Source: JACKBC01 sp041391125 (GTDB taxonomy: Bacteria; Chloroflexota; Anaerolineae; Caldilineales; Caldilineaceae). Taken from it: a stretch of 64,000 nucleotides of DNA. Below, piece after piece: positions 33,837 through 41,306 of this stretch (positions are counted from its first letter, which is position 1; every line of letters starts with the position of its first letter). The notes under the pieces are model-generated. The model was not told where the DNA came from and did no database searches. It saw only the letters and a list, made by a program, of their open reading frames with translations. The position numbers and the translations under genes were made by a program. The stretch spans positions 124,001-188,000 of the forward strand of contig JAWKON010000004.1 in assembly GCA_041391125.1 (NCBI GenBank), given 5' to 3'.

Positions 33837-33899
33837 GTGGCTCCTTATATCATGGACAAACGAGACCTAGGGTTTCAGGGGCGTTTATCGAATATCGAA

Positions 33900-34232
33900 T
33901 CAATGCGGAATCAGAAATTCGCCTAGCAAGAGAAAGAGTATAAACGCAAAAGGCAGGATCGTCAGCCAGACCGGCCACGAACGTTCGTGTTCGCGCATAA
34001 CCGCCGCCAGCCCTACAATGCCGGACGCCAGCCCACACAGAATCATGAAAATGCTGTAATAGGGCAGGTATCTATGCATCCACGCTTCGTTAGCCGGATT
34101 TTGGCCGAGCGGCATAAAGACCGCCGAATTGATGATAAAAAGCCCCACGAACAGCACAGCCAGCCGGACTGACCAGTGGCCCAGTGGCGTACGGGGGCGC
34201 TGCCATAGTGAAGAAGTCGACACGGTTGCCAT
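33900..34232 (-). CDS. Small three-to-four-TM membrane protein
   Basis: A 110-residue hypothetical membrane protein with an AGGAGG site. Hydrophobic segments at residues about 24-45, 58-80 and 88-107. No recognisable motif. It heads the group of minus-strand membrane proteins at 33.9-39.5 kb. Confidence 0.65.
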   Translation of the reverse strand: MATVSTSSLWQRPRTPLGHWSVRLAVLFVGLFIINSAVFMPLGQNPANEAWMHRYLPYYSIFMILCGLASGIVGLAAVMREHERSWPVWLTILPFAFILFLLLGEFLIPH

Positions 34233-34319
34233 CTTATGCCTCCTAACTTGAAAATTCCTGTTGCAGGCCGCGTGCGTCCATTTTTGGAGTCGATTGCGCC
34301 CGCAAAGGCCTGAATATCA

Positions 34320-34988
34320 CTATGCCGCGCCAGGCGTCAATCTAACCAGAAACACCCCTTCGATCGCGCCAACCACGGCGCCGGTGATCAACAGTGCAAC
34401 GGCCAGCAACAGCCCAGCTTGCAGAGGCGGCTGTCCTTTCTGCGCGGCGTCGATGGCCCAGAAGATAATGGGCATGCCAATCAACCAGGCCAGCATGTTG
34501 GCGGGCATCCACCAAGCGGCGCCGTCAACCTTCCCGCGCATCACCCACCATTGGGCAAAGGAGAGCACGGCCCCTCCCACAAGCCCCATGCCGGCGGCAA
34601 AGAGCAAGATGATCCATTGCGGCGGTTCAGCCACAGGCGCTGCCCCCGCCTCTGCACCGAGGTCCATGACGGTAGAGGGCAAATAGCCGAGGATATACGC
34701 CAGCAGTGCGCCGATCAATGTGGCGATCCACCAAGCGCGACGTTTAATAGCGGGAAACCACGGGTGCATGGCCCACCACTGGGCCAAACCGACAATGGTC
34801 GCCTCGAGCACTCCACTGAAGACGTCCACCAAAAAGGAGAGTAGAATAGCGGTCACGCCGCCTTGGTTGCCCAGGTTTATGAAGAAATAGACAAGTACAG
34901 CAAAGGTCGCGCCCAGGCCGAGCATCTCGCCAACAGCATTGGCGAGCACCCAACGCAACCAGAGCGTTTGTTTGTTTGTGGGTTTCAT
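34320..34988 (-). CDS. Hypothetical multi-TM membrane protein
   Basis: A 222-residue polytopic protein with about six TM segments. It has two similar WW-containing stretches (IVGLAQWWAMHPWFPAIKRR near 66-85 and LSFAQWWVMRGKVDGAAWWM near 142-161), suggesting an internal duplication of a three-helix unit with a QWW turn. Similar unnamed proteins occur in Chloroflexota as I recall. Function unknown. Confidence 0.7.
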   Translation of the reverse strand: MKPTNKQTLWLRWVLANAVGEMLGLGATFAVLVYFFINLGNQGGVTAILLSFLVDVFSGVLEATIVGLAQWWAMHPWFPAIKRRAWWIATLIGALLAYILGYLPSTVMDLGAEAGAAPVAEPPQWIILLFAAGMGLVGGAVLSFAQWWVMRGKVDGAAWWMPANMLAWLIGMPIIFWAIDAAQKGQPPLQAGLLLAVALLITGAVVGAIEGVFLVRLTPGAA

Positions 34989-35016
34989 CGTTTTTCTGCC
35001 ACCCCCTTTCTAGAGA

Positions 35017-35739
35017 TCACGCATAACTCTCCCCCGGCCGATAGTCACTCGCCAACAAGCTTGGAGCCGGATTGAAGCCCTTCACAATCAGCCAGACCGC
35101 CAACACCAATTCTTGCAAGGCGATGGGGAGCGCCAGGTAAATCAAGTTCCCCGAAACTGAATAGGGTTCGCCGTCGAACAGGGTAAATAACACCGCCGCC
35201 GCCAGCAGCACAAGCGCAATGATCCCCCAGGCCGATAGCCAACGCGGGACGAGTTTGGCTTGATAGAAAATGAGGTAGTACATCATCCCGCCCAGGCAAA
35301 ACGCCAATACCGCAAAGACAAAGCCTGCCAAGTCACCGATGGCGAGCAATAGATCGCTAAACGTTTGAAACATAGTGGCGCTCTGGCCACCCGCATTTAC
35401 GGCGTGTTGGCTCACAACCACGACTGCCGCCAAACAGAGCGCATCGACAATGTAGAACACGCCCTCGATCAGCCTGAAACCCACCGAGCCAAGCGCCAAC
35501 CCTTCGTTCTGTTTTTTCAATACCGGATAGAGCGCAATGGCAATACCGGCCGAGCCAGCCGCGGCTAGAAAGGTCAAAAGCGCCCCGATCATGACGCGGT
35601 TGCCACTGGCAGCAACGCCAGCGAGATAGTCCGGCGCGTCAAGAATCGATCCCGTAAGCGCATTACCCGATAGACTGGCAGTTGTGGCGGCGATGAACAA
35701 CACCCCAACAATGACGGCAGTTTTTCGTTCAGTTTTCAT
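35017..35739 (-). CDS. DUF4386-family membrane protein
   Basis: A 240-residue protein with about six TM helices, matching the DUF4386 pattern: KTAVIVGVLFIAATTASL at the N-terminus, ALYPVLKKQNEGLALGSVGFRLIEG in two adjacent stretches, FCLGGMMYYLIFYQAKLVPRW, and LSAWGIIALVLLAAAVL. AGGAGG lies 6 bp upstream. The family is of unknown function. Confidence 0.85.
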   Translation of the reverse strand: MKTERKTAVIVGVLFIAATTASLSGNALTGSILDAPDYLAGVAASGNRVMIGALLTFLAAAGSAGIAIALYPVLKKQNEGLALGSVGFRLIEGVFYIVDALCLAAVVVVSQHAVNAGGQSATMFQTFSDLLLAIGDLAGFVFAVLAFCLGGMMYYLIFYQAKLVPRWLSAWGIIALVLLAAAVLFTLFDGEPYSVSGNLIYLALPIALQELVLAVWLIVKGFNPAPSLLASDYRPGESYA

Positions 35740-35829
35740 GGTGAACCTCCTTTTGAACGCTATTGCTTTTTGAATGCGATGGCTCGATTTCTTAGCCAGA
35801 TGATTGATGCCTCTTGCCTTTTTAAGTGG

Positions 35830-36240
35830 TCACGCGCCAACGTCGCGCCACTGCCAGGCATTCCAGATAATCAGCAAGAGACAGATCACTTCAACGGTTG
35901 CGATGAAAATATAGTGCGGATAGGTCACTCCCCCGCCGATCACAAAGAGAATCGTGATGATGCCCGCAACGATATTGAGCCAGCGGTTCAGGCGATACTG
36001 CAATACGCGGGAAAGGATGATCATGACAATCGCAATCTCCATCATAACCGCGCCCCCCAGCATCAATTGGGGAATCGAGGCGCCGGTGTTGGCGGCGGTC
36101 TTCACCACTTCTTCCGTCGCGCCGGGAATATAGAGCGAAAGAATGTCGGCTTTCAACATGTTGATCATGACCACGATCCAGAGAGTAGAAAGCAGCACTT
36201 TTGTGTCGATCTTTTGGGCAGAGCTTGGTTGGGTTTTCAT
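35830..36240 (-). CDS. DUF6326-like small membrane protein
   Basis: A 136-residue protein with four TM segments. The N-terminal phrase VLLSTLWIVVMINMLKADIL, followed by SLYIPGATEEV, fits the DUF6326 family. AAGGAG precedes the start, and the ATG overlaps the stop of the upstream membrane gene (36237) as ATGA. Function unknown. Confidence 0.75.
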   Translation of the reverse strand: MKTQPSSAQKIDTKVLLSTLWIVVMINMLKADILSLYIPGATEEVVKTAANTGASIPQLMLGGAVMMEIAIVMIILSRVLQYRLNRWLNIVAGIITILFVIGGGVTYPHYIFIATVEVICLLLIIWNAWQWRDVGA

Positions 36241-36908
36241 TTTTTCGCTCCTTGTGTTTGTGACTCATTACCCAGCAACAGAATCCCAAGCCAGATGAAC
36301 CAAATAATCTGACCCAAGCCAAAAACGCCGACCAACAACTCGGTTAACCCTGGGACAAGTGAGAGGATACCCACCGCGCCCACCGCCAAGCCCAGGAAAT
36401 TCAGATACCTGGGCAGCCCGCCCGTTCGCAGCGCGGCCAGGCTGACCAGCAGCACCCAAAGTCCGCCAAGGATTTCGCCATTGGCGTTGCCCAGCCCATT
36501 TGCCACCGCTTCAATGCCCTGCCAGGTCAACGCCGCCTGGGTCGGGTCTTGAGCATAGAGCGCAACCACCACCCCGAGCCCGGCATTGGCGACCATGCCG
36601 CTGGCGATCAGCGAGCCGGCCCAGATGATGCCGATCGCGGTTGCCGCCTGCATTATGGCCGGGGCGCCGCTCTTCAGCCGGTCGTACAACGCCAGCGATA
36701 GGAGAATCAGAAAGAACCCAAAGAAGACGTACATGAGCAGGTTGGTTGCAAAGATGACCATCTTTTTATCGACGTTCAGCGCCACCTTCTGAGCAGCGTC
36801 GGTAATGCTGGGGTAGTCCAGAATTACGAGAAAGATCACAATTCCGGTCAGGTGAGCCGCTGCCATATATAGTGCTGCGAAAGCGCCAAATTTCTGCAGG
36901 TTTTTCAT
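36237..36908 (-). CDS. Hypothetical DUF4386-like membrane protein
   Basis: A 223-residue protein with six predicted TM segments (residues about 8-30, 48-72, 88-110, 140-160, 168-190, 195-215). It resembles the DUF4386 protein two genes downstream in layout, with a conserved-looking loop between helices 2 and 3 (ALYDRLKSGAPAIMQAATAI). AAGGGG precedes the ATG. It forms a coupled pair with the DUF6326-like gene. Confidence 0.75.
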   Translation of the reverse strand: MKNLQKFGAFAALYMAAAHLTGIVIFLVILDYPSITDAAQKVALNVDKKMVIFATNLLMYVFFGFFLILLSLALYDRLKSGAPAIMQAATAIGIIWAGSLIASGMVANAGLGVVVALYAQDPTQAALTWQGIEAVANGLGNANGEILGGLWVLLVSLAALRTGGLPRYLNFLGLAVGAVGILSLVPGLTELLVGVFGLGQIIWFIWLGILLLGNESQTQGAKK

Positions 36909-36958
36909 AACGACACCCCTTTATTCTGTTGTTGGTTATTGTTTCTTACGCAAAAAGC

Positions 36959-36977
36959 GGCTAACCCATAGTTAGCC
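36959..36977 (-). terminator. Hairpin with T-run after the MDR reductase gene
   Basis: On the minus strand GGCTAAC, a 5-nt loop and GTTAGCC are followed within 2 bp by TTTTT. It lies 70 bp after the MDR gene stop and before the next membrane gene, a plausible intrinsic terminator. Confidence 0.55.
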
Positions 36978-37046
36978 GGCCAAACTGCATCATCTCGGTT
37001 ATGAGTGGTGCATATGTGATGGGCAGCGTTCACCCAGCGTTTGAAA

Positions 37047-37988
37047 TCAGGTTATGTTGTTGATCGTAATGGCAACATTACCGCGTTTGTGGCCAAGTTC
37101 CACATAACGATGCGCTTCGACAATTTGGTCCAGAGAATAGCTGCGATCCGTGATCGGCTTGATCGTCCCCATCTCAATGAGTTCCCGGACCCGATCCAGG
37201 CGGCTCGAGTCCAGCAGCAGCGCAGCATCGTCAATCGATAGGGACTGCCCGGTCGGGGTCAACGCCCGCTTGCACGCTTCTTTGAGCGGCGAAGATCGCG
37301 CTTTGCCAACACAGTCCAGAACGACGTCATAGCGTTCCAGTTTGCCGATCTCACTGTCATTGGTATAGTCGAGCGTTTTGTCAGCGCCCAATGTTTTGAT
37401 GAAATCGGTATTTTTTGCACTACACACCCCGGTCACTTCCGCTTGCAGGTGTTTGGCCAGTTGCAGCGCAATCGTGCCGGATGTTCCCGATGCGCCATAA
37501 ATTAGAACTTTGGCATTGGGATGAATCTGCGCCTTTTCCAGAAACTGAAAGGCCAGCAGCCCACCATACGCCGCCGCCGTCGCTTCTTCAAAGGTTAGAT
37601 TTTGCGGCATGATGGCCACACACCCTTGCTTTGAATCGACAGCTTTCATAGATTTATATTCGGCATACGCGCCGAGTGAGAAGCCGGTAAGCCCATAGAC
37701 CTGATCGCCCACATGAAAGCGCGTGATCTTTGTCCCAACTTCCTCAACAATGCCCGCAAATACTTCACCAATAATCGCTTTTCGGGGCTTGCGGACGCCA
37801 ATCATCATGCGGAAGGGAATGAGAATTCGCAAAGGGACTTTTGAACCCCGGATAAATATGTCGCTATTGGTGACGGAGGTTGCACAGATCTTGATGAGAA
37901 TCTCATCATCCCGCGGGATTGGCTTCGCGTACTCGACAATTCTTAGAACTTCCGGTGGGCCATATTTTGTGCAGACCGCTGCTTTCAT
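37047..37988 (-). CDS. NAD(P)-dependent MDR-family dehydrogenase / quinone oxidoreductase-like
   Basis: About 314 residues. Medium-chain dehydrogenase fold: KAAVCTKYGPPEVLRIVEYA, the GEVFAGIVEEVGTKITRFHVGD stretch (in two parts), VYGLTGFSLGAYAEY, Rossmann motif VLIYGASGTSGTIALQLAKH, and VVLDCVGKA. Structural and catalytic zinc Cys ligands are missing, as in the zinc-independent quinone-reductase branch. ATG 37988 gives an ATGA overlap with the small membrane gene upstream; ATG 37997 is an alternative. Probably a reductase of enones or quinones. Confidence 0.87.
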   Translation of the reverse strand: MKAAVCTKYGPPEVLRIVEYAKPIPRDDEILIKICATSVTNSDIFIRGSKVPLRILIPFRMMIGVRKPRKAIIGEVFAGIVEEVGTKITRFHVGDQVYGLTGFSLGAYAEYKSMKAVDSKQGCVAIMPQNLTFEEATAAAYGGLLAFQFLEKAQIHPNAKVLIYGASGTSGTIALQLAKHLQAEVTGVCSAKNTDFIKTLGADKTLDYTNDSEIGKLERYDVVLDCVGKARSSPLKEACKRALTPTGQSLSIDDAALLLDSSRLDRVRELIEMGTIKPITDRSYSLDQIVEAHRYVELGHKRGNVAITINNIT

Positions 37989-38158
37989 GGTTGCCATAGT
38001 TTGCTCCAGCGCAAATAGAAGGCTGCAAAAATCAAAACAATGCCGATATTTGCCATCAGCCGCTCCCAGAAGAGTTTCCGGAAGAACAGCAAATCCACGC
38101 CGACGATAACGGCGATTAATACCAAAACGCAGAGCGCAATATAGATATTCCTTGGCAT
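37985..38158 (-). CDS. Small two-TM membrane protein
   Basis: A 57-residue protein (MPRNIYIALCVLVLIAVIVG start), two hydrophobic segments separated by FFRKLFWERL, ending YLRWSKLWQP. GGGAGG lies 6 bp before ATG 38158. Its stop overlaps the MDR reductase start by 4 bp, so it is translated together with that gene. No known family. Confidence 0.7.
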   Translation of the reverse strand: MPRNIYIALCVLVLIAVIVGVDLLFFRKLFWERLMANIGIVLIFAAFYLRWSKLWQP

Positions 38159-38324
38159 ATCAATCCTCCCGCTCAAATCTCCATGTGGTCAAGAGATAAT
38201 ACAATTAACCCAAGACCACATTGATGATCCAGATTGGATGCTGGCGTAGCCAGTCCACAAAGTCAAGCTAATATTGCCCTGGGTTGTTTTTATCAATTCG
38301 CATCCTGAGGTCTCAATGCTCCAA

Positions 38325-38531
38325 TCAACTTTTCCGCCCTTTGCCCCCCAAAGCCCCCAGAATGGGGGAACCGGCCCCCAGCAAAAAGCCGAAGTCATAC
38401 CAGTTGCCGCTACGCGCCATATCGTAAAACGGGAATTGTTCCCACCCCCCAAAAACATGCACAACCAGGACAATCCACGCCGTCAGTCCATTCCAAAAAC
38501 CCCACAACAGATCGTGCCACCACATGCGCAT
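38325..38531 (-). CDS. Conserved small membrane protein (WHDLLWGFWNGLTAW type)
   Basis: A 68-residue protein, MRMWWHDLLWGFWNGLTAWI, followed by VLVVHVFGGWEQFPFYDMAR, SGNWYDFGFLLGAG and a basic GGKGRKS tail. The WNGLTAW...GGW...YDFGFLLGAG pattern is one I recall in many bacterial genomes as an uncharacterised ~70-residue membrane protein. One or two hydrophobic segments. Function unknown. Confidence 0.7.
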   Translation of the reverse strand: MRMWWHDLLWGFWNGLTAWIVLVVHVFGGWEQFPFYDMARSGNWYDFGFLLGAGSPILGALGGKGRKS

Positions 38532-38583
38532 TCTCCTCTTTACTCTGCTATAAAAAATGGGCGATGACTCAAAATTAGGTTTA

Positions 38584-38695
38584 CTAGTACACGGTGGATC
38601 AAACCGACCGATAGTTGGCGAGACCGCCAGAAGTCCGACTTCTCAGAGAAGTCGGACTTCTTAACCGTGGATTTACGTGCGCCGCCGTGTACTAG
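38584..38695. mobile_element. MITE-like palindromic element
   Basis: Terminal inverted repeats of 14 bp, CTAGTACACGGTGG at 38584-38597 and its complement at 38682-38695 with one mismatch, enclose a 112-bp element. Near its middle is a 33-bp perfect palindrome: arms 38629-38644 and 38646-38661 around a single A. Each arm is itself a palindrome (AGAAGTC-C-GACTTCT). No coding capacity. A target duplication is not obvious; the CTAG ends are self-complementary. It lies alone in the 235-bp gap between a small membrane gene and the dodecin gene. Confidence 0.7.
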
Positions 38696-38765
38696 ACTCA
38701 TTTGTCCACCTGAATTTCTGCCCAAATGACCCATCCCCCAAAATTAAACGCTACCGAACTATCGC

Positions 38766-38981
38766 TCACAACTCTTCATGGTACTTAAACGACAGCTTCA
38801 ATTTCGCCCGATAGACAATCGGTTTGCCCGCTTCAATGTGCATATCAAACATGTCAACTTCCGCCACGCGCAAATCTTTGAGATGGCCGGCTGCCAGCTC
38901 AACCACATTTTTGGCCGCCTGTTCCCAAGACTCGGTGCTTGTTCCCACCAACTCGACGATTTTGTAGACACTGTCCGACAT
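38766..38981 (-). CDS. Dodecin-family flavin-binding protein
   Basis: A 71-residue protein matching dodecin over its whole length: VYKIVELVGTSTESWEQAAK with the flavin-stacking Trp, NVVELAAGHLKDLRVAEVD, and the closing strand YRAKLKLSFKYHEEL. Dodecins are cytoplasmic dodecamers that store or buffer FMN/riboflavin or CoA. A ribosome site GAAAGGAGA precedes the start. Followed on the same strand by the MITE-like element. Confidence 0.9.
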   Translation of the reverse strand: MSDSVYKIVELVGTSTESWEQAAKNVVELAAGHLKDLRVAEVDMFDMHIEAGKPIVYRAKLKLSFKYHEEL

Positions 38982-39068
38982 GAGATTCTCCTTTCTTGAA
39001 AAGTAGCCACGATCCAGGTGTCCCCTGCGCCAAGCTCAGTGAATACCGGGATCGTCGCCAAAACGCAT

Positions 39069-39452
39069 TTAACCCGAACTATGCCGCAGCTCGGGCTTGT
39101 ACAGCCAATCCAGCAGCCACAGCACGCCCACCACAAAAGGGATGCCCGCCATCACCAGATAGACTGACGTGGGAAACCGCCCCCACGCCTGCATCAAATA
39201 CCAGCCCGCAAAACCCATAAAGATGAGCGCGCCCACCCACGGCCAGCGCCAGGCAATGGCCAGACCAATGAGCAATACATAGACCGGGGCGAGATGGATC
39301 AAAAACGCGGCAATTGCGCCCCAAAAGCCATAGCCAGCCCCAAACACATCCAGGGCGAATATGCTCACAAAAAGGGCAAAAAGAATGCCCAAGATGCGGG
39401 GCGTCCAGAAAATGAGCCGTTTCAACGGATATTTCTTCATTTCGGTTGACAT
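39069..39452 (-). CDS. Hypothetical four-TM membrane protein
   Basis: A 127-residue protein, start ATG 39452 chosen for its AGGAGG site 5 bp upstream. Basic N-terminus (MKKYPLKRL) then TM segments at about 19-40, 45-65, 70-90 and 97-115, and a short soluble tail KPELRHSSG. No recognisable motif; another member of the small membrane-protein run. Confidence 0.7.
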   Translation of the reverse strand: MSTEMKKYPLKRLIFWTPRILGILFALFVSIFALDVFGAGYGFWGAIAAFLIHLAPVYVLLIGLAIAWRWPWVGALIFMGFAGWYLMQAWGRFPTSVYLVMAGIPFVVGVLWLLDWLYKPELRHSSG

Positions 39453-39559
39453 GTGAACCTCCTTGTCATTATCAGTACACCGCAACGGTGTTGGCGCGAT
39501 ACGAGCGTCGGTCTAGTTTTGTGAATCCGATCCTATGTCTTCCCGTTACGAGCTACTGG

Positions 39560-40348
39560 TTATGCCTCTACAACCGCAGGCAAAATCCGCGCGCCGCCTA
39601 CCAGCGACGCCAACTGCACCACGGATCGAAAATCTGCAAACCGCTTGCCCAATGTTTGATAGTAGGCGCGCATATGGACTTCCATCTCCGGCAGATCGGC
39701 AGCGGCCAGCTTGGCCAACGTGTCGTACCCGCCGCCGCAGAGATGCTGCACCGTTTTGCCGCGCACATAGGCCAAGCGCGCCAGGTCCGCCTTGTGGATC
39801 AGGGGCAGCAGAAAGTTGAGCGGGATCCCGGTCTCCTGGGCCAGGTGGGCGCGCTGGGCGGCCGTGCGCCCCTGCGCCAGCAGATCGAGATTGGATGTGA
39901 GCCGCCGCTGCTTGAGCGCCTCGAAATAGGCCATCTGCTGCGCATCATCGGTGTTGAAAAATTCGCGCAGCGGCGTCGGGAAAGGCAACACCCAGCGCAA
40001 CAAATAGTTGAGCGTCTCGATCAGGTCGCCAAACGCCAGCCCGCTCTCTTTGAGGAACATTTCACACTTGTCGCGGTCATCCACCTGCTCCACCAAATCC
40101 AGATAATTCTGAACGCCGGCCCGCTTGAGCCAGGTAAAGTTTGTAATCAGGCCATCCAGCCAGACGCGGTCGCCATGGTGCTGAAAGTAGCCGGCATGAA
40201 CTTCGTTCACGTAATCACACGCCTCATCCATGTTATGGTTGTAATAGTGCTGCACAAAGTCATAGCTGAGCGTCTGCTTGAGCTTTTTAATCAGATCTTC
40301 ATAGCTCCACAGCGTGCGCTTTTTTACATAATCCCAGTTGATGACCAT
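39560..40348 (-). CDS. DUF4332-like helix-hairpin-helix protein
   Basis: A 262-residue soluble protein. Residues about 165-240 read TGIPLNFLLPLIHKADLARL, AYVRGKTVQHLCGGGYDTLA, KLAAADLPEMEVHMRAYYQT, the pattern of DUF4332, which resembles tandem helix-hairpin-helix units. The N-terminal 150 residues are helical and not recognised. ATG 40348 directly abuts the stop of the upstream DUF6544-like gene, so the pair is co-translated. Function unknown. Confidence 0.65.
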   Translation of the reverse strand: MVINWDYVKKRTLWSYEDLIKKLKQTLSYDFVQHYYNHNMDEACDYVNEVHAGYFQHHGDRVWLDGLITNFTWLKRAGVQNYLDLVEQVDDRDKCEMFLKESGLAFGDLIETLNYLLRWVLPFPTPLREFFNTDDAQQMAYFEALKQRRLTSNLDLLAQGRTAAQRAHLAQETGIPLNFLLPLIHKADLARLAYVRGKTVQHLCGGGYDTLAKLAAADLPEMEVHMRAYYQTLGKRFADFRSVVQLASLVGGARILPAVVEA

Positions 40349-41161
40349 TCACAACCCCTTGGCGCGCATATACGCCTGCACATCCACGTTATAAACAGCC
40401 TCCTCTACGGTGAAGACCGCCCACGGCTTGCCGTCGTCCATCCAAATGGCCGCGCCCGTTTTTAGCGCAGGTTTGCCATCGCGCATCTCCCACTCGAGCA
40501 AATGGTTGAGCCAAAGCACTTTATTGGTGCTGCTTTGGCCGTGATAGCGCATGGATTCAAACCAGACGGGCAGCCCGCTGTCGGGGTCAAAACGCACCAC
40601 GTAGCGCTCCTCGGCGTCATTGAACGGCGCCACCAGCAGCGCCGTCACTGCATCGATTGGCTCCCAGCGCACGTCCGGCGCCGTCAAATAAATGGCGGGC
40701 AGCCACAGCGATTCGGACCACAGGCCCAGCGTGGCGCCCTGATCGATCTTGGCGCCTTCTTCCACGCCGAACGGCAACTCCAACCGTCCGTGGCCATCCA
40801 GAAAATGCTCATTCACTTTCATGATCGGAATGCCAAACCAGGTCGCCTCAATATAGTGGCGGTAACCCGTGCCCGCCTCGTGAACAAAACGAAAGCGCGC
40901 CGGAAATGTGAGCGCCCCAAACGGGCGCATGGTGGCGCGCCCCGTCAACACCGCCGGAGGTGATCACCGGCACGCGCCGCCGTAAACCTGACGGTAAAAG
41001 CGCTCAACTGGCGCCGGCAGGTCATCGGGGAGCGGAATCGTTTCTGGAATTGCAGATGAAACGCCATAGGCAGGGAAAGGGGCCGGCTTGATCTGCAAAC
41101 CGGCCCACGCCACGGCGCCCAATCCAAACAAAACGGAGATGATAATGAACAGCGTTTTCAT
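40349..41161 (-). CDS. DUF6544-like exported/membrane-anchored protein, one frame break
   Basis: Start ATG 41161 gives a single N-terminal TM anchor (MKTLFIIISVLFGLGAVAWA), then LPDDLPAPVERFYRQVYGG. After a break near 40960 the protein resumes TGRATMRPFGALTFPARFRF, EATWFGIPIMKVNEHFLDGH, LWSESLWLPAIYL and VRFDPDSGLPVWFESMRY, ending at 40349. About 270 residues; the layout matches DUF6544, a lipid- or ligand-binding-like fold of unknown role. Directly followed by the DUF4332-like gene. Confidence 0.68.
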
Positions 41162-41203
41162 GCATTGGATCCTATGTATGCGCAGATATTGGGTATCTTG
41201 TAG

Positions 41204-41270
41204 GGGCATGATGGGCGGCGGCAGAACGCTACGACAGAAGAAGAGACTCCTTCCGCCGCCTATCGTGCCC
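41204..41270. terminator. 18-bp inverted repeat after hppA
   Basis: Arms 41204-41221 (GGGCATGATGGGCGGCGG) and 41253-41270 pair with two mismatches around a 31-nt loop. The position, between the hppA stop and the next minus-strand gene, suits a terminator but no T-run follows on the minus strand. Confidence 0.45.
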
Positions 41271-41306
41271 GCCCTCTCCTATAGACACTTTGGTCCGTTA
41301 CACCCA

